NCBI RefSeq assembly: GCF_029633825.1
Contig: NZ_CP090641.1
Coordinates: 62,001 to 126,000, forward strand
Source of the DNA: Burkholderia contaminans
GTDB taxonomy: Bacteria; Pseudomonadota; Gammaproteobacteria; Burkholderiales; Burkholderiaceae
Length of the DNA stretch: 64,000 bases
Direction of reading: 5' to 3'
In this document: piece by piece, positions 19,068 through 27,890 of the stretch
Numbering within the stretch: the first letter of the stretch is position 1
Layout: each line of letters begins with the position of its first letter
The notes under the pieces: generated by a model
The model's database searches: none
What the model was told of the DNA's origin: nothing
The model's input: the letters and a program-made list of their open reading frames with translations, nothing else
Made by a program: the position numbers and the translations under genes

Positions 19068-19841
19068 CTACAGCACGTTGAGCATCGCGAGCGCGGCTTC
19101 CTGCAGGTGCGGCAGGACGCGCCGCACGGCCGCGTCGGTCGTCTCCGCGCCGATCGGCATGTTCGTGCTCAGCGCGGCGACCACTTCACCGTGACGGTTC
19201 TTCAACGGCACCGCGATCCCGCGCACGCCGACCTGCAATTGCTGTTCGATCGCCGCGAAACCGGCGTCGCGGGCCTGGTCGATCTGTTCGAGCAGGCGCG
19301 CCTTGTTGGTGATCGTGTGCGGCGTGAACGGCGGCAGTTCGGTGTCGTCGAGCCACGCGCGCACGGCTTCGCGATCCGGATGATGGGCGAGCAGCACGAC
19401 GCCGGGCGACGTCAGCGGCGCCGGCACGCGCGCGCCGAGCACGAAGCCGGTCGTCATCACCCGCGACACGCCGTTGCGCGCAATGAACACGAGTTCCCAG
19501 CCGTCGAGCACGCTCACGTACGCCGACTCGTTCAGCGACGCGCTCAATTGCTGCAGATAGGGCTGGACCGTGCGCGGCAGGCGGGCCGAGTCGAAGTACG
19601 ACCAACCGACCCGCAGCACGCGCGGCGTGAGGCCGTACAGCTTGCCGTCGGTGTACACGTAGCCGAGTGATTCGAGCGTCAGCAGGTAGCGCCGTGCGGC
19701 CGTGCGCGTGAGGCCGGTGCGCGCGGCGGCCTGGGTGGGCGTCATGCGCGCATGCTGGCTGTCGAACGCCTCGAGGATCGCCAGGCCTTTTTCGAGGCCG
19801 GCAATCCAGTCGCGTCGGTCGAGTTCGGGCTTTTTCATCAT
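19068..19841 (-). CDS. IclR-family regulator, PcaR/PobR type
   Basis: A 257-residue transcription factor. The winged helix-turn-helix lies at about residues 15-75 (MTPTQAAARTGLTRTAARRY) and the IclR effector domain at about 90-250. The sequence pattern is that of PcaR/PcaU/PobR, regulators of protocatechuate, 4-hydroxybenzoate and beta-ketoadipate genes. PcaR-like palindromes stand in front of this gene and in the promoter between the MFS transporter and dioxygenase genes, so those three are probably one regulon with autoregulation. The effector is likely an aromatic acid or shikimate-pathway compound. Confidence 0.85.
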   Translation of the reverse strand: MMKKPELDRRDWIAGLEKGLAILEAFDSQHARMTPTQAAARTGLTRTAARRYLLTLESLGYVYTDGKLYGLTPRVLRVGWSYFDSARLPRTVQPYLQQLSASLNESAYVSVLDGWELVFIARNGVSRVMTTGFVLGARVPAPLTSPGVVLLAHHPDREAVRAWLDDTELPPFTPHTITNKARLLEQIDQARDAGFAAIEQQLQVGVRGIAVPLKNRHGEVVAALSTNMPIGAETTDAAVRRVLPHLQEAALAMLNVL

Positions 19842-19862
19842 CGGGAGCAGGTGGCTGGATGC

Positions 19863-19894
19863 GCGGTAATCGCGCGTGAGTGGGCGATTATCGC
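19863..19894. promoter_or_regulatory. tandem IclR/PcaR-type operator before the regulator gene
   Basis: Two 11-bp sites lie 21 bp apart, start to start: GCGGTAATCGC (19863-19873, one mismatch) and the perfect palindrome GCGATTATCGC (19884-19894). They begin 22 bases upstream of the regulator start, which suits autorepression. The same motif with the same 21-bp spacing recurs at 23778. Confidence 0.65.
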
Positions 19895-20123
19895 GCAGAT
19901 CGGATCTGCCGCGACTCGTATCATTCGATGGGTGGACGCGTGCCCCGAGCCCGGAACATGACCGTCGACGACAATCGGCAATACGCCGAACTACCGGGCC
20001 AGTCGGACGCGCGCAACCTATGCGGAAGACATGCCGAAGGCCTTGCTGCTGATCCGCAGCATCGCAGACACGAATACGCTGGCGACGCCGCGCTAGAATC
20101 GGCGCCTCGACTGGAACAGAACA

Positions 20124-20735
20124 ATGAAAATTCGCGAATCCGTGTTGGCCGTGCTCGTCGCGGCCGTGCCGCTGCTTGCCGCGGCGAATCCTTCGTCCGG
20201 AACACCCGTCCCGAAGCCGACCGTCGACGTCCGCGCGTGGCCGCGCATGACGTCACCGACATTCGGCTGCTACGTCGAAACGACCTTCGGCTACCGTGAC
20301 AAGCGCTTCAACTGCGCGCTGAAGAAGTACAGGAACACCGGCGACGCGTGCAGGAACACGAAGGCCTACTACGAGGGCCCGGCGTTCCCCGACCGGCTCG
20401 CGGCCAGCGTGCATCCGCTCGCGACGAAGGTCGAGCTCGACTGGGAGCAAGGCAGGCTGCAGATGGTCACCGTCACGCTCAAGGGGACGTGGAACGAAGC
20501 GGACGTGCGCAAGGCGTTCGGGCTGCCGCGCGCGGAAGGGAGCAAGCTGACCGAAGCGGAGTTGCGCTCGGAGCCGGGCAATCTGATGGACACGAGTGTC
20601 CAGTATCCGTCGTCAGCGCTCGACGAAAGCCTCGCGAAGCGCGCGAGCAACCCCGCGCGCGGCACGACGGCCGTGATGCTCTACGGGTTCGACCACATGG
20701 GCGGCGGCGATGTCGATTGCGGGGGCGGCGAGTAA
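20124..20735 (+). CDS. exported hypothetical protein
   Basis: A 203-residue product with a clear signal peptide (MKIRESVLAVLVAAVPLLAA, cleavage near residue 22). The mature part has four Cys in its first half (FGCYVE, FNCALKK, DACRNTK) plus one near the end (DVDCGGGE), suggesting disulfides in the periplasm. No family was recognised. It converges on the MurA-like gene. Confidence 0.6.
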   Translation: MKIRESVLAVLVAAVPLLAAANPSSGTPVPKPTVDVRAWPRMTSPTFGCYVETTFGYRDKRFNCALKKYRNTGDACRNTKAYYEGPAFPDRLAASVHPLATKVELDWEQGRLQMVTVTLKGTWNEADVRKAFGLPRAEGSKLTEAELRSEPGNLMDTSVQYPSSALDESLAKRASNPARGTTAVMLYGFDHMGGGDVDCGGGE

Positions 20736-20747
20736 CGCGGGAAGACG

Positions 20748-20769
20748 CGGCCGGCGCAGGCGCCGGCCG
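20748..20769. terminator. bidirectional hairpin between convergent genes
   Basis: A 9-bp stem CGGCCGGCG/CGCCGGCCG with a four-base loop lies between the ends of the exported-protein and MurA-like genes. No T-run follows on either strand, so termination would be weak or rho-assisted. Confidence 0.4.
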
Positions 20770-20822
20770 GGTGTGGACGGTGGTACGGCTGTTCGCAGGG
20801 CGTGCGCCGTACCGTCAGGGCT

Positions 20823-22124
20823 TTACTCGCTGCTCGTCCACTCGACGTTCGCGCCGACCGAGCGCAGGTTCTCGACGAAGTGCGGGTGCGCGCGGCGGAT
20901 CGGCAGCGCGTTCATGATTTCCGAGCGGCCTTCGATGCTCGCGGCCACCATCAGCAGCGCGATCGCGACGCGGATGATGTACGGGCTCTCGACGCGCGCC
21001 GGCGTCAGTTGCAGCCCGCCGAACGTGATCAGCCGGTGCGGGTCGGACAACAGCACGTGCGCGCCGAACTTCGACAGTTCGCCGGACCAGCCGAGCGCGC
21101 CGTCGTACACCTTGTTCCAGAACATCGCGCTGCCTTCCGCGCGCACGCCGAGCGCGATGAAGATCGGCAGCAGGTCGACCGGCAGGTACGGCCACGGTGC
21201 GGCTTCGACCTTGGTGAGGATGTTCTGCGTGAACGGCCGGCGCACGCGCAGCGGGCCGTCGCGTTCCGCGCGCGACCAGCCGTCGCGGTGCGTGACGTTG
21301 ACGCCGAACTTCGCGAACGTGCGGTCGATCAGCGGGAAATGTTCGGGCGACGAATTGCGCACCGTGATGTCGCCGCCGGTAATCGCGCCGAGCGCGAGGA
21401 ACGTCGCGATCTCGTGGAAATCCTCGGCGAAACGGAACTCGCCGCCGCCGAGTTTGTGGCCACCCGTCACGCACAGCCGCGACGTGCCGATGCCCTCGAT
21501 CGCGACGCCGATCATCGCGAGGAACTGGCAGAACTCCTGCACGTGCGGCTCGGAGGCCGCGTTCATCAGCGTCGACGTGCCGTTCGCGGCCGTCGCGCAC
21601 AGCGCGAAGTTCTCGGTGGTCGTCACCGACGCATAGTCGAGCCAGTGGTCGTTGGCCGTCAGCGGGCCGTCGGTGCGAACGATCAGCGAATCGGGCGTGC
21701 GTTCGATGTGCGCGCCGAAGCGCTCGAACACCTCGACGTGCGGGTCGATCTCGCGCACGCCGAGCGTGCAGCCTTTCACGTCGTTCTCGAGCCGCGCGAC
21801 GCCGAAGCGCGCGAGCAGCGGCGGGATCAGCATGATCGACGAGCGCATCGCTTCCGGCAGCCGGTGGACGGCCGGATCGAATTTCGTGTTGCGATGGTGG
21901 AGTTCCAGCAGGCCCGTCGTGAAATCGACCGACACGTCGCTGCCGAGCGTGCGGAAGATGTCGAGGATCTTGCGCACGTCGGTGATGTCCGGCACGCCGA
22001 TGAGGCGCAGCGGCTGATCGGTCAACAGGGTGGCGCACAGAATCGGCAGGACGGCGTTCTTGTTCGCGGACGGCTTGATGTCCCCGCGCAGCGGAGTGCC
22101 GCCGTGGACGATGAGATTCGACAT
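20823..22124 (-). CDS. UDP-N-acetylglucosamine 1-carboxyvinyltransferase paralogue (MurA-like)
   Basis: A 433-residue enolpyruvyl transferase of the EPSP synthase/MurA fold. It keeps the active-site pair in SANKNAVLPI (Lys22 and Asn23 of E. coli MurA), the fosfomycin-target Cys in KGCTLGVREI (Cys115 equivalent), and the Asp of PVDLLP. The start at 22124 aligns with the MurA N-terminus, although no good ribosome-binding site is visible for it or for the alternative at 22160. It stands outside any cell-wall or lipopolysaccharide operon. It may be a second MurA or may act on a different sugar nucleotide. Confidence 0.8.
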   Translation of the reverse strand: MSNLIVHGGTPLRGDIKPSANKNAVLPILCATLLTDQPLRLIGVPDITDVRKILDIFRTLGSDVSVDFTTGLLELHHRNTKFDPAVHRLPEAMRSSIMLIPPLLARFGVARLENDVKGCTLGVREIDPHVEVFERFGAHIERTPDSLIVRTDGPLTANDHWLDYASVTTTENFALCATAANGTSTLMNAASEPHVQEFCQFLAMIGVAIEGIGTSRLCVTGGHKLGGGEFRFAEDFHEIATFLALGAITGGDITVRNSSPEHFPLIDRTFAKFGVNVTHRDGWSRAERDGPLRVRRPFTQNILTKVEAAPWPYLPVDLLPIFIALGVRAEGSAMFWNKVYDGALGWSGELSKFGAHVLLSDPHRLITFGGLQLTPARVESPYIIRVAIALLMVAASIEGRSEIMNALPIRRAHPHFVENLRSVGANVEWTSSE

Positions 22125-22300
22125 GATATGGGGGCGTATCGGTGACTGACGTAGGCCCATATGATGCCATTGGTCGACGGGCGGCGTGGAATGTTCAGCG
22201 GGGAAAAGGGGGAATCGATGCGTGTAACTGACAGTGTTTGACGTCGTGCGCTCGAACGCGAGGCAATGGCGCCGCTGCAGGTCATCGTCGAGCAGCGCGG

Positions 22301-22330
22301 GATGGCCGGCCGCGCATCGGGCCGGCCATC
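22301..22330 (-). terminator. hairpin downstream of the MFS transporter gene
   Basis: Perfect 10-bp arms GATGGCCGGC/GCCGGCCATC with a ten-base loop begin 12 bases past the transporter stop codon. There is no T-run, so it may stabilise the mRNA end rather than act as an intrinsic terminator. Confidence 0.4.
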
Positions 22331-22341
22331 GGGTCAGGGTA

Positions 22342-23646
22342 TTAATGCGCCGCCCGCATCCGCGCGGCGACCACCAGCGAGATCAGGCAGCCCACCGCGA
22401 GATAACCGGCGACGAGGTGCCACGAGCCGCCGGCCACGCTGACGAGGCCGACCGCGATGAACGGCGTGAACCCGCCGCCGACCACGCTCGCGAACTGGTA
22501 GCCGACGCCCGCGCCGCTATAGCGGTACTCGGCGCCGAACAGCTCGGTGAACAGCGGCTGCTGAACGCTCACGACCATGTCGTGCGCGGCGTTCGCGAGC
22601 AGGATCGAGAAGATCACGATCCACGCGACCGACCGCGCTTCCAGCGCGACGAAGAACGGGACCGCGGACGCCAGGCCGATCAGCGCGCCGATCAGGTAGA
22701 TGCGGCGCAGGCCGTAGCGGTCGGCCAGCCACGCGAAACACGGGATCGTCACGCAGCTCACCGCGCCCACCAGCAGGCCGATGTTCAGGAACAGGTCGCG
22801 CGACATGCCGAGGTTCGTCGTCGAATAGCTGAGCGCGAACGCGGTGACGATATACATCGTGAACAGTTCGGCGAGACGCAGCGCGATGATCAGCAGGAAT
22901 GCCTTCGGATGACGCGTGAGCGCTTCGAGCACCGGCAGGCGCAGCTTGCGGTTGCCGTGCTCGACCTTCTCGACGAACTCCTGCGATTCGTCCATGTTCT
23001 TGCGCACCCACATCCCGATCAGCACGAGCACGATGCTGAACACGAACGGCAGGCGCCAGCCCCACGACTTGAATGCGGCCTCGCCGAGCGTGTGGCTCAG
23101 GATCGACACGATGCCCGTGGCCAGCACGAGGCCGACGCCGTAGCCGACCTGCACGCCGCTGCTGTAGAACGCCTTCTTCTGCTTCGGCGCGCTTTCGACG
23201 GCCATCAGTGCCGCGCCGCCCCATTCGCCGCCGACCGCGAAACCCTGGATCGCGCGCATCAGCACCAGCAGCACGGGCGCCCACCAGCCGATCGTCGAGA
23301 ACGCCGGCAGCAGGCCGATCGCGACCGTCGACAGCCCCATCAGCATCACGGTCAGCACCAGCATCCGCTTGCGGCCGAGCCGGTCGCCGTAGTGGCCGAA
23401 CACGATGCCGCCGAGCGGCCGGAACAGGAAGCCGACGCCGAAGGTGGCGAATGCCGCGAGCGTGCCCATCGTGGGGCTGACTTTCGGGAAGAACTCGGAA
23501 TTGAATACCAGCGCGGCGACGATCCCGTACAGCAGGAAGTCGTACCAGTCGACGACGGCGCCGACGAAGCTGCCGATCGCGGCCTTGCGGGCCTGGCTGC
23601 GTATGCGGACACTGGCGGCGTCGAGGGTGTCGAAGGTTGGGGTCAT
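22342..23646 (-). CDS. MFS metabolite:proton symporter, shikimate-transporter type
   Basis: A 434-residue inner-membrane transporter with twelve helices, of the metabolite:H+ symporter family (ShiA, KgtP, ProP relatives). The loop motif GDRLGRKRMLVLT and the helix signature GEWGGAALMAVESAP are intact. The start at 23646 follows AGGAGA at normal spacing; the longer frame to 23772 adds a non-membrane tail without a start signal. It is divergent from the dioxygenase gene with PcaR-like sites between them, pointing to uptake of shikimate, quinate or a related aromatic precursor. Confidence 0.85.
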   Translation of the reverse strand: MTPTFDTLDAASVRIRSQARKAAIGSFVGAVVDWYDFLLYGIVAALVFNSEFFPKVSPTMGTLAAFATFGVGFLFRPLGGIVFGHYGDRLGRKRMLVLTVMLMGLSTVAIGLLPAFSTIGWWAPVLLVLMRAIQGFAVGGEWGGAALMAVESAPKQKKAFYSSGVQVGYGVGLVLATGIVSILSHTLGEAAFKSWGWRLPFVFSIVLVLIGMWVRKNMDESQEFVEKVEHGNRKLRLPVLEALTRHPKAFLLIIALRLAELFTMYIVTAFALSYSTTNLGMSRDLFLNIGLLVGAVSCVTIPCFAWLADRYGLRRIYLIGALIGLASAVPFFVALEARSVAWIVIFSILLANAAHDMVVSVQQPLFTELFGAEYRYSGAGVGYQFASVVGGGFTPFIAVGLVSVAGGSWHLVAGYLAVGCLISLVVAARMRAAH

Positions 23647-23777
23647 GGCGATGTCTCCTGGCACGGCGCATCGTGGAATCGTGGCGGGGCCGCGTCCGAT
23701 GCTGCATTGAAGTCGATGAGTGAACGGAGAATAGGGCGCGGGCCGCATGGCGGCAATTGGCCGATCGGTCAAAGTGC

Positions 23778-23812
23778 GCGATTATCGTTCAAGATCGTGC
23801 GATTATCGAACG
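23778..23812. promoter_or_regulatory. tandem PcaR-type operators in the transporter/dioxygenase divergent promoter
   Basis: GCGATTATCGT (23778-23788) and GCGATTATCGA (23799-23809) are spaced 21 bp apart, as before the IclR-family gene. The 15-mer at 23798-23812, gtgcgattatcgaac, is the exact reverse complement of the PcaR-binding sequence reported for Pseudomonas putida pcaIJ as remembered (GTTCGATAATCGCAC). The sites sit about 130 bases from the transporter start and 195 from the dioxygenase start. Confidence 0.75.
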
Positions 23813-24004
23813 CTTTCCGGGTTTGCACTAAGCGGCGTGACGATATCCCGTTTGGCCAGGGTGTGCCGGCGTGAACGAACTGGTTAAAATCGGCAGCATT
23901 GAAAACTCGCCCGTTTCGGGGCGGATCCGCGGTCGCCACCCCGGCCGCGCATGCCGCACGCGACGGGCGCCATCCCCATCGATCGCATGCCCCCGGAGAC
24001 TGGA

Positions 24005-25132
24005 ATGCCCGGCAATTCCCACCCCCTGTCCAGCGATACGCCGCCCGTTGCCGATCCGGCTGCCAATCCGCTCGGGATGGCCGGCCTCGAATTCGTCGAA
24101 TTCGCGGCGCCCGTGCCGGAAGCGCTCGCGCAGCGCTTCGAGCAGCTCGGGTTCAAGGCGATCGCGCGGCACGTCAGCAAGAACGTCACGCTGTACCGGC
24201 AAGGGCAGATGCACTTCCTGATCAACGCCGAGCCCGATTCGTTCGCCGCCCGCTACGCGGAGGAATACGGGATGGGCGTGTGCGCGATCGGGCTGCGCGT
24301 GGCCAGCGCCCGGCGCGCGTTCGAGCGGGCGATCGAGCTCGGCGCGTGGGCGTTCGAGGGCGAGAAGGTTGGCGTCGGCGAGCTGAAGATTCCGGCGATC
24401 CAGGGCATCGGCGATTCGCACCTCTATTTCGTCGACCGCTGGCGCGGGCGAGACGGCCAGCGCGGCGGCGTCGGCGATATTTCGATCTTCGACATCGATT
24501 TCCGGCCGATCGACATCGCAACCGCGCATACCGATCTCGACTGCGTGGGCGTCGGGCTGCAGCAGGTCGATCATTTCACGCAGACCGTCGGCGCGGGGCG
24601 CATGCAGGAGTGGCTGGATTTCTACCACGACCTGCTGCATTTTCGCGAGATCCACGAAATCGACGCGCACTGGCATGTGTCCGAGGAATCGCGTGTGATG
24701 GTGTCGCCGTGCGGCGCGGTGCGGATTCCGGTCTATGAGGAAGGCACGCGGCGCACCCAGCTGATGCACGCGTATCTGCCCGACCATCCGGGCGAGGGCG
24801 TGCAGCACGTCGCGCTCTCCACCGACGACATCCTGTCCTGCGTCGATGCGCTGCGTGCGAACGGCGTTGAATTCATCGAGCCGCCGGCCCGCTATTACGA
24901 CGACGTCGACGCACGCCTGCCGGGGCACGGTGTCGATCTGGATTCGCTGCGCCGGCGCGCGGTGCTGGTCGACGGCGAGATCGGCAGCGACGGCGTGCCG
25001 CGCCTGTTCTTCCAGACCTTCGTCAAGCGCCGGCCCGGTGAGATCTTCTTCGAAATCGTGCAGCGCAAGGGGCACCACGGGTTCGGCGAAGGGAATCTCG
25101 CGGCGCTCGCCCGCGCACGCGACGCCGGCTGA
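24005..25132 (+). CDS. hpd: 4-hydroxyphenylpyruvate dioxygenase family protein
   Basis: A 375-residue non-heme iron dioxygenase of the vicinal-oxygen-chelate fold. The iron triad is present: His in VDHFTQ, His in VQHVALS and Glu in FFEIVQRKGH. The C-terminal signature GFGEGN also matches true HPPD, which converts 4-hydroxyphenylpyruvate to homogentisate in tyrosine breakdown. The ATG at 24005 follows GGAGA and is chosen over 23951. The shared promoter with a shikimate-type transporter and PcaR-like sites recalls quinate/shikimate clusters, where an HPPD-like domain is fused to 3-dehydroshikimate dehydratase (QuiC). The substrate therefore needs care. Confidence 0.8.
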   Translation: MPGNSHPLSSDTPPVADPAANPLGMAGLEFVEFAAPVPEALAQRFEQLGFKAIARHVSKNVTLYRQGQMHFLINAEPDSFAARYAEEYGMGVCAIGLRVASARRAFERAIELGAWAFEGEKVGVGELKIPAIQGIGDSHLYFVDRWRGRDGQRGGVGDISIFDIDFRPIDIATAHTDLDCVGVGLQQVDHFTQTVGAGRMQEWLDFYHDLLHFREIHEIDAHWHVSEESRVMVSPCGAVRIPVYEEGTRRTQLMHAYLPDHPGEGVQHVALSTDDILSCVDALRANGVEFIEPPARYYDDVDARLPGHGVDLDSLRRRAVLVDGEIGSDGVPRLFFQTFVKRRPGEIFFEIVQRKGHHGFGEGNLAALARARDAG

Positions 25133-25192
25133 CCGGTCGGGGCGCTCGCATCGGACATCGGGCGCTACCCGTCACGCGTGACACGTCAAGCG

Positions 25193-26428
25193 TCACGCGC
25201 CGGCGGCCGGCACGCGGTTCGGCGCGGGGTCGTTCGGCTCGCGCAGCACGCATGCGGTGCCGCCCGGCGTGTACATCGACACGACACAGCGGTTGCACGA
25301 CGTGCAGCCCGACTGCACGAACCGGCCGTCGCGCAGCCCGTTGACGAAATCGGGCTCGAACACGAGCGCGCGTGCGAGCGCCACCGCGTCGAACCCTTCG
25401 CGCATCGCCAGTTCGACGTTCTCGCGTGAACGTACGCCGCCAAGGTAAGCGAGCGGCATCCTGACGGCCGCGCGCACCTTCTTCGAGTGCTCGAGGAAAT
25501 ACATCTCCCGAAACACGCCCATCTTCGGCTCGGTGAGCCTCTGCAGCGCCATTGCGGTGCGCACGATCGCGTTGTCGGCATTCGCGAGCGCGTCGCCGGG
25601 CAGCGGGCTGCCGAACAGCTGCCACACCGATTCGACGTTCATCCCGCCGCTGAGCACGAGCAGATGCGCGCCTTCGGCTTCGAGCCGCCGCGCGATTTCG
25701 CAAGCGTCGTCGGCGGTTCCGCCGCCGCGCACGCCTTCGGTCACGCCGATCTTGCAGACGACGGCGAGGTCGCGGCCCACTGCATCGAGCACGCGGCGCA
25801 GCACCTCGACCGGGAACGCGGCACGCCGCGCCGCGTCGCCGCCATACGCATCGCGGCGGCGGTTGTACAGCGGCGACAGGAACTGGCTGAGCAGATAGCC
25901 GTGCCCCATGTGGATCTCGACTGCATCGAAGCCGGCGTCGCGCGCATGGCGTGCGGCCTGCGCGAATTCATCGGCGACGGTCGACATCTGGTCGTGCGTC
26001 ATCGCCTGCTTCAGGAAGCGGCCGCTCATCACGCCGACCTTGTTGAAGCCGCCCGACGCGCTCAATGGCCGTCGAGTCGACAGCGACGGCAGGAACGTGA
26101 AGCAGCCGCCGTGCGTGATCTGTGCGGATGCGGCGGCGCCGTGGCGATGGACGGCGTCGGTCAGCGCGCGGAACTGGCGGACCGTCGGCACGTCGAGCCG
26201 CGCCTGGTCGACGAACGTGCGGCCGTCGTCGCTGATCGCACAGTACGCGACGGTCGTCAGCGCGGCGCCGCCTTCGGCGATGCGTTCGTGAAAACGGACG
26301 AGCGCGCGCGACGGCACGCCGTTCGGCGTCATGCCCTCGTTGGTGGCGGACTTGATCAGTCGGTTGCGCAGCGTCAGCGGGCCGATCTGCAGCGGGCTGA
26401 ACGCGGGGGACAGGTCGGTCGGTTCCAT
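25193..26428 (-). CDS. NADH:flavin oxidoreductase, old yellow enzyme family
   Basis: A 411-residue FMN-dependent TIM-barrel reductase related to the N-terminal half of 2,4-dienoyl-CoA reductase. The family pattern is visible at GFDAVEIHMGHGYLLSQFLS. The C-terminal end has CTSCNRC and a later Cys (GGTACVLRE), the cluster-binding pattern of the Fe-S subgroup, but the FAD/NAD(P) half found in dienoyl-CoA reductase is missing. Electrons must come from a partner protein or directly from NAD(P)H. The ATG at 26428 starts at the barrel; a longer frame to 26746 is not supported. Confidence 0.82.
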   Translation of the reverse strand: MEPTDLSPAFSPLQIGPLTLRNRLIKSATNEGMTPNGVPSRALVRFHERIAEGGAALTTVAYCAISDDGRTFVDQARLDVPTVRQFRALTDAVHRHGAAASAQITHGGCFTFLPSLSTRRPLSASGGFNKVGVMSGRFLKQAMTHDQMSTVADEFAQAARHARDAGFDAVEIHMGHGYLLSQFLSPLYNRRRDAYGGDAARRAAFPVEVLRRVLDAVGRDLAVVCKIGVTEGVRGGGTADDACEIARRLEAEGAHLLVLSGGMNVESVWQLFGSPLPGDALANADNAIVRTAMALQRLTEPKMGVFREMYFLEHSKKVRAAVRMPLAYLGGVRSRENVELAMREGFDAVALARALVFEPDFVNGLRDGRFVQSGCTSCNRCVVSMYTPGGTACVLREPNDPAPNRVPAAGA

Positions 26429-26646
26429 GTCGGGCGGAGGTCGGGAATGGGCTCGACGGTCATTGTGCGTACCCCGCACCGGCGCGCATCGTCCAGGTGG
26501 ATGGCCCGATCCTGCCGAATGAAGCATGCGACGGCCGGCCGTGTCGTTCGGCCATTGGCAGCGCTGCCGGTTTGCACGAATGCATCGATCAATGGCATCG
26601 TGACGAAGCGGCACGCCGCACACGACAAGCACAACCGGAGAACCGC

Positions 26647-27864
26647 ATGAGCAGCCAGTCACAGCCGAAGCACAAGCGCATGCCGAAACCCGCCGGGCGT
26701 CAGGCGATCCTGACCGAGCAGCGCCGCCGGAAGATGGCGCGTTCACCTCACGCGTACGTGCGCGGCAATACAGCCCGGTTCTACGAATGGCTCGTCGAAA
26801 CCAACGGCAGCGCGCTGCCGCACGGCCCGTCGATCTGGATCTGCGGCGACTGCCATACCGGCAACCTCGGCCCGGTCGCGAACAGCGAAGGGAAGGTCGA
26901 CGTGCAGATCCGGGATCTCGACCAGACGGTCATCGGCAATCCCGTTCACGACCTGATCCGCCTCGGGCTATCGCTTGCGACGGCCGCGCGCGGGTCCGCA
27001 CTGGCGGGCCTGACGATCGTGCACATGATGGAGGCGATGACGGCTGGTTATGCGTCGGCATTCGGCAGCCGCAACGCGAAGCTGCCCGAACGACCGGAAC
27101 CGGTGCACCTCGTGATGAAGCAGGCCATGCGCCGCTCGTGGCGGCAACTCGCGGTCGAACGGATCGAAGGGCTCGCGCCGACGATTCCGCTTGGTCGCCG
27201 CTTCTGGCCGCTGAGTGCGAAGGAATCCCGCGCGATCCGCAAGCTGTTCGGCGACGAAGCGATTGCGACGCTCGCCACGAGCCTCAAGGGCCGCAACGAC
27301 GCGGGCAAGGTCGACGTGCTCGACGCGGCGTACTGGGTGAAGGGCTGCAGCTCGCTTGGACGGCTGCGCTACGCGGTGCTGCTCGACATCGACGGCGACG
27401 TCAGTGACGGCGACGACCTGTGCCTGATGGACGTCAAGGAGGGCGTGACGGCCGCCGCGCCGCGCGACGAAACGGCGACGATGCCGCGCGACAACGCCGA
27501 GCGCGTCGTGGAAGGCGCACGACATCTGTCGCCGGCCCTCGGCGAGCGGATGCGGGCCGCGCGCCTGCTCGATCGCGCGGTCGTGATCCGCGAACTGCTG
27601 CCACAGGATCTGAAGCTCGACATCGATCTGCTCGCCGAGGACGATGCGCGTGAAGTCGCGCGCTATCTGGGTGCGGTGGTCGGCGCCGCCCACGCGCGCC
27701 AGATGGACAAGCCGACACGCACGGCGTGGCGCACCGAACTCGGCCGCAACCGCGCGAAGACGATCGATGCGCCGATGTGGCTGTGGAACAGCATCGTCCA
27801 GCTCGTGAGCAGCCATGAAGCGGGGTATCTGGAGCATTGTCGGCGCTTCGCGGCAGGGGAGTAG
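26647..27864 (+). CDS. DUF2252 protein
   Basis: A 405-residue cytoplasmic protein of the DUF2252 family, distantly kinase-like. Conserved features are RGNTARFYEW, WICGDCHTGNLG and IRDLDQTVIGNPVHDLIRLG, arranged like the phosphotransferase catalytic and metal loops of APH-type enzymes. The start at 26647 follows CCGGAG by six bases. Its function is not established. It appears monocistronic. Confidence 0.85.
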   Translation: MSSQSQPKHKRMPKPAGRQAILTEQRRRKMARSPHAYVRGNTARFYEWLVETNGSALPHGPSIWICGDCHTGNLGPVANSEGKVDVQIRDLDQTVIGNPVHDLIRLGLSLATAARGSALAGLTIVHMMEAMTAGYASAFGSRNAKLPERPEPVHLVMKQAMRRSWRQLAVERIEGLAPTIPLGRRFWPLSAKESRAIRKLFGDEAIATLATSLKGRNDAGKVDVLDAAYWVKGCSSLGRLRYAVLLDIDGDVSDGDDLCLMDVKEGVTAAAPRDETATMPRDNAERVVEGARHLSPALGERMRAARLLDRAVVIRELLPQDLKLDIDLLAEDDAREVARYLGAVVGAAHARQMDKPTRTAWRTELGRNRAKTIDAPMWLWNSIVQLVSSHEAGYLEHCRRFAAGE

Positions 27865-27890
27865 CGTGTCGCCTCGAGCGACGGCCGAGG

